Assembly: GCA_009774245.1 (NCBI GenBank)
Contig: VSNM01000013.1
Coordinates: 1-64,000, forward strand
Length of the DNA: 64,000 bases
DNA from: Lachnospiraceae bacterium
GTDB taxonomy: Bacteria; Bacillota; Clostridia; Lachnospirales; Lachnospiraceae
Direction of reading: 5' to 3'
This document shows positions 63,313 through 64,000 of this stretch, piece by piece. The position numbers and the translations under genes were made by a program. The notes under the pieces are model-generated. The model saw only the letters and a program-made list of their open reading frames with translations. It searched no databases and was not told where the DNA came from. Within the stretch, counting starts at the first letter, position 1. Each line of letters opens with the position of its first letter.

Positions 63313-64000
63313 TTACCCCCGGATTTTTATGGGCACATACAGATCCATCTGGTCATATCCCAGGGCGTTCTTAATCTCCTCTGTCGGGTTGACCATATGC
63401 CCCATTGTCCGGCGTCCCTGCCGCTCATCGAGCTCAAACCCGCTATTTTCCAGCCATTTTAAAATACCTGAATACACCCTGCCGCCCATATCGTCATCTC
63501 CGTCTACCGACATCGCCTCAGCGTACAGACCGCCCTCAAACTCTACCAGATCATAGGGCAGCACATCTTCCCGGGTAACCCATTCCTCGACCGCCCATAT
63601 CCACTCGGCTCTCATATCTTCCTCAAACCAGAGAAAATCAGGAGCGTCATATATCATTTTCCGGACAAGATGATTGTGCGCCTCCTGCCACTGCTGAAAA
63701 GCGCCCAAAACGTTTTCGATCGTATCCTTGCCGGACGAAAACGCCCGAAAGGGATTGATCTGGATAATCCGTACTTCGGGCGCTTTCTTGAGCTTGTCCG
63801 TAACATCCAGTAAACGATTGACTGGTGATGCGTTCCCGTCATAAGAAATATTTGTAATGTGGTTTTCGATTGTTGCTGCTTTTTCATACAGCCTCTTCAC
63901 GTCAGCGTCCCTGCCAAAATCCGCCTGTCTGATCTGTCCAATAAATTCCAGTATGATATTCTTTAGATCTCTTAGCAGCGCAACCTCGTCATCTATATCC
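63313..64000 (-). CDS. MerR-type regulator with GyrI-like domain, 5' end beyond window
   Basis: The frame is open to the window edge, so the N-terminus lies outside. The visible part starts in a coiled coil (DIDDEVALLRDLKNIILEFI, RLYEKAATIENHI), as in MerR regulators, then a GyrI-like effector-binding domain ending LGYDQMDLYVPIKIRG. The DNA-binding head is not seen, so MerR versus another class is inferred. A GTG at 63900 is unlikely to be the true start. Confidence 0.72.
   Translation of the reverse strand, partial: DIDDEVALLRDLKNIILEFIGQIRQADFGRDADVKRLYEKAATIENHITNISYDGNASPVNRLLDVTDKLKKAPEVRIIQINPFRAFSSGKDTIENVLGAFQQWQEAHNHLVRKMIYDAPDFLWFEEDMRAEWIWAVEEWVTREDVLPYDLVEFEGGLYAEAMSVDGDDDMGGRVYSGILKWLENSGFELDERQGRRTMGHMVNPTEEIKNALGYDQMDLYVPIKIRG

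Overview
The window looks like a chromosome segment of a Gram-positive, spore-forming Clostridia member, most likely Lachnospiraceae. The evidence is a spoIIM-xerD-NUDIX cluster, recA-recX-rny, yicC-remA-rpoZ-rimO-pgsA, a T-box leader before thrS, a LexA (DinR-type) box at recA, an ECF-type vitamin S component and an LTA synthase. The species cannot be fixed from sequence alone. I saw no rRNA, tRNA, CRISPR array, prophage or full insertion sequence.

Layout. 0-15 kb is core housekeeping, almost all on the minus strand: HTH protein - membrane Ser/Thr kinase with leucine-rich repeats - NUDIX - SpoIIM - XerD; a secreted repetitive beta-solenoid protein; recA-recX-rny; yicC-remA-rpoZ-rimO-pgsA. 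Guanylate kinase, which usually sits between remA and rpoZ, is missing here. 15-21.7 kb holds ltaS-like and yfhO genes (lipoteichoic acid synthesis and probable decoration), then a cobalamin riboswitch controlling a DUF4430 lipoprotein and an ECF S component. 21.7-30 kb has an EIIC-EAL membrane phosphodiesterase, a soluble CZB chemoreceptor, small regulators, a shortened ABC exporter and an AraC regulator. 30-42 kb has a DUF4143 ATPase, sbcD-sbcC with a putative glycoside hydrolase, a SUKH protein and a T-box-controlled threonyl-tRNA synthetase. 42-46 kb is decaying: a histidine kinase without its ATPase domain and an AAA-ATPase gene with a mobile element inserted in frame. 46-56 kb is carbohydrate metabolism: glycogen phosphorylase, glycogen debranching enzyme, two LacI regulators and the uronate enzymes KduI and UxaC. 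56-64 kb is accessory: GNAT acetyltransferases, DUF3788, GrpB, an AraC-GyrI regulator and a partial MerR/GyrI-type regulator.

The most interesting material lies between genes. A dispersed element of about 95 nt occurs at least five times. It starts CAATCGAGTAGGGG, ends GTGTGCAYAAAAA, and has a large stem whose two sides change together between copies. Four full copies and one partial copy abut the U-run of the terminator of a minus-strand gene, always in the same orientation. Three other small elements with terminal inverted repeats are present: 23922-24054 (with a 7-bp flanking direct repeat), 45096-45261 (inside a coding region, preserving the frame) and 62946-63106. The first has three internal stem-loops. 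The riboswitch-DUF4430-ECF cassette is the best candidate for an under-described functional system: its lipoprotein resembles the C-terminal domain of animal cobalamin carriers, suggesting corrinoid capture outside the cell.
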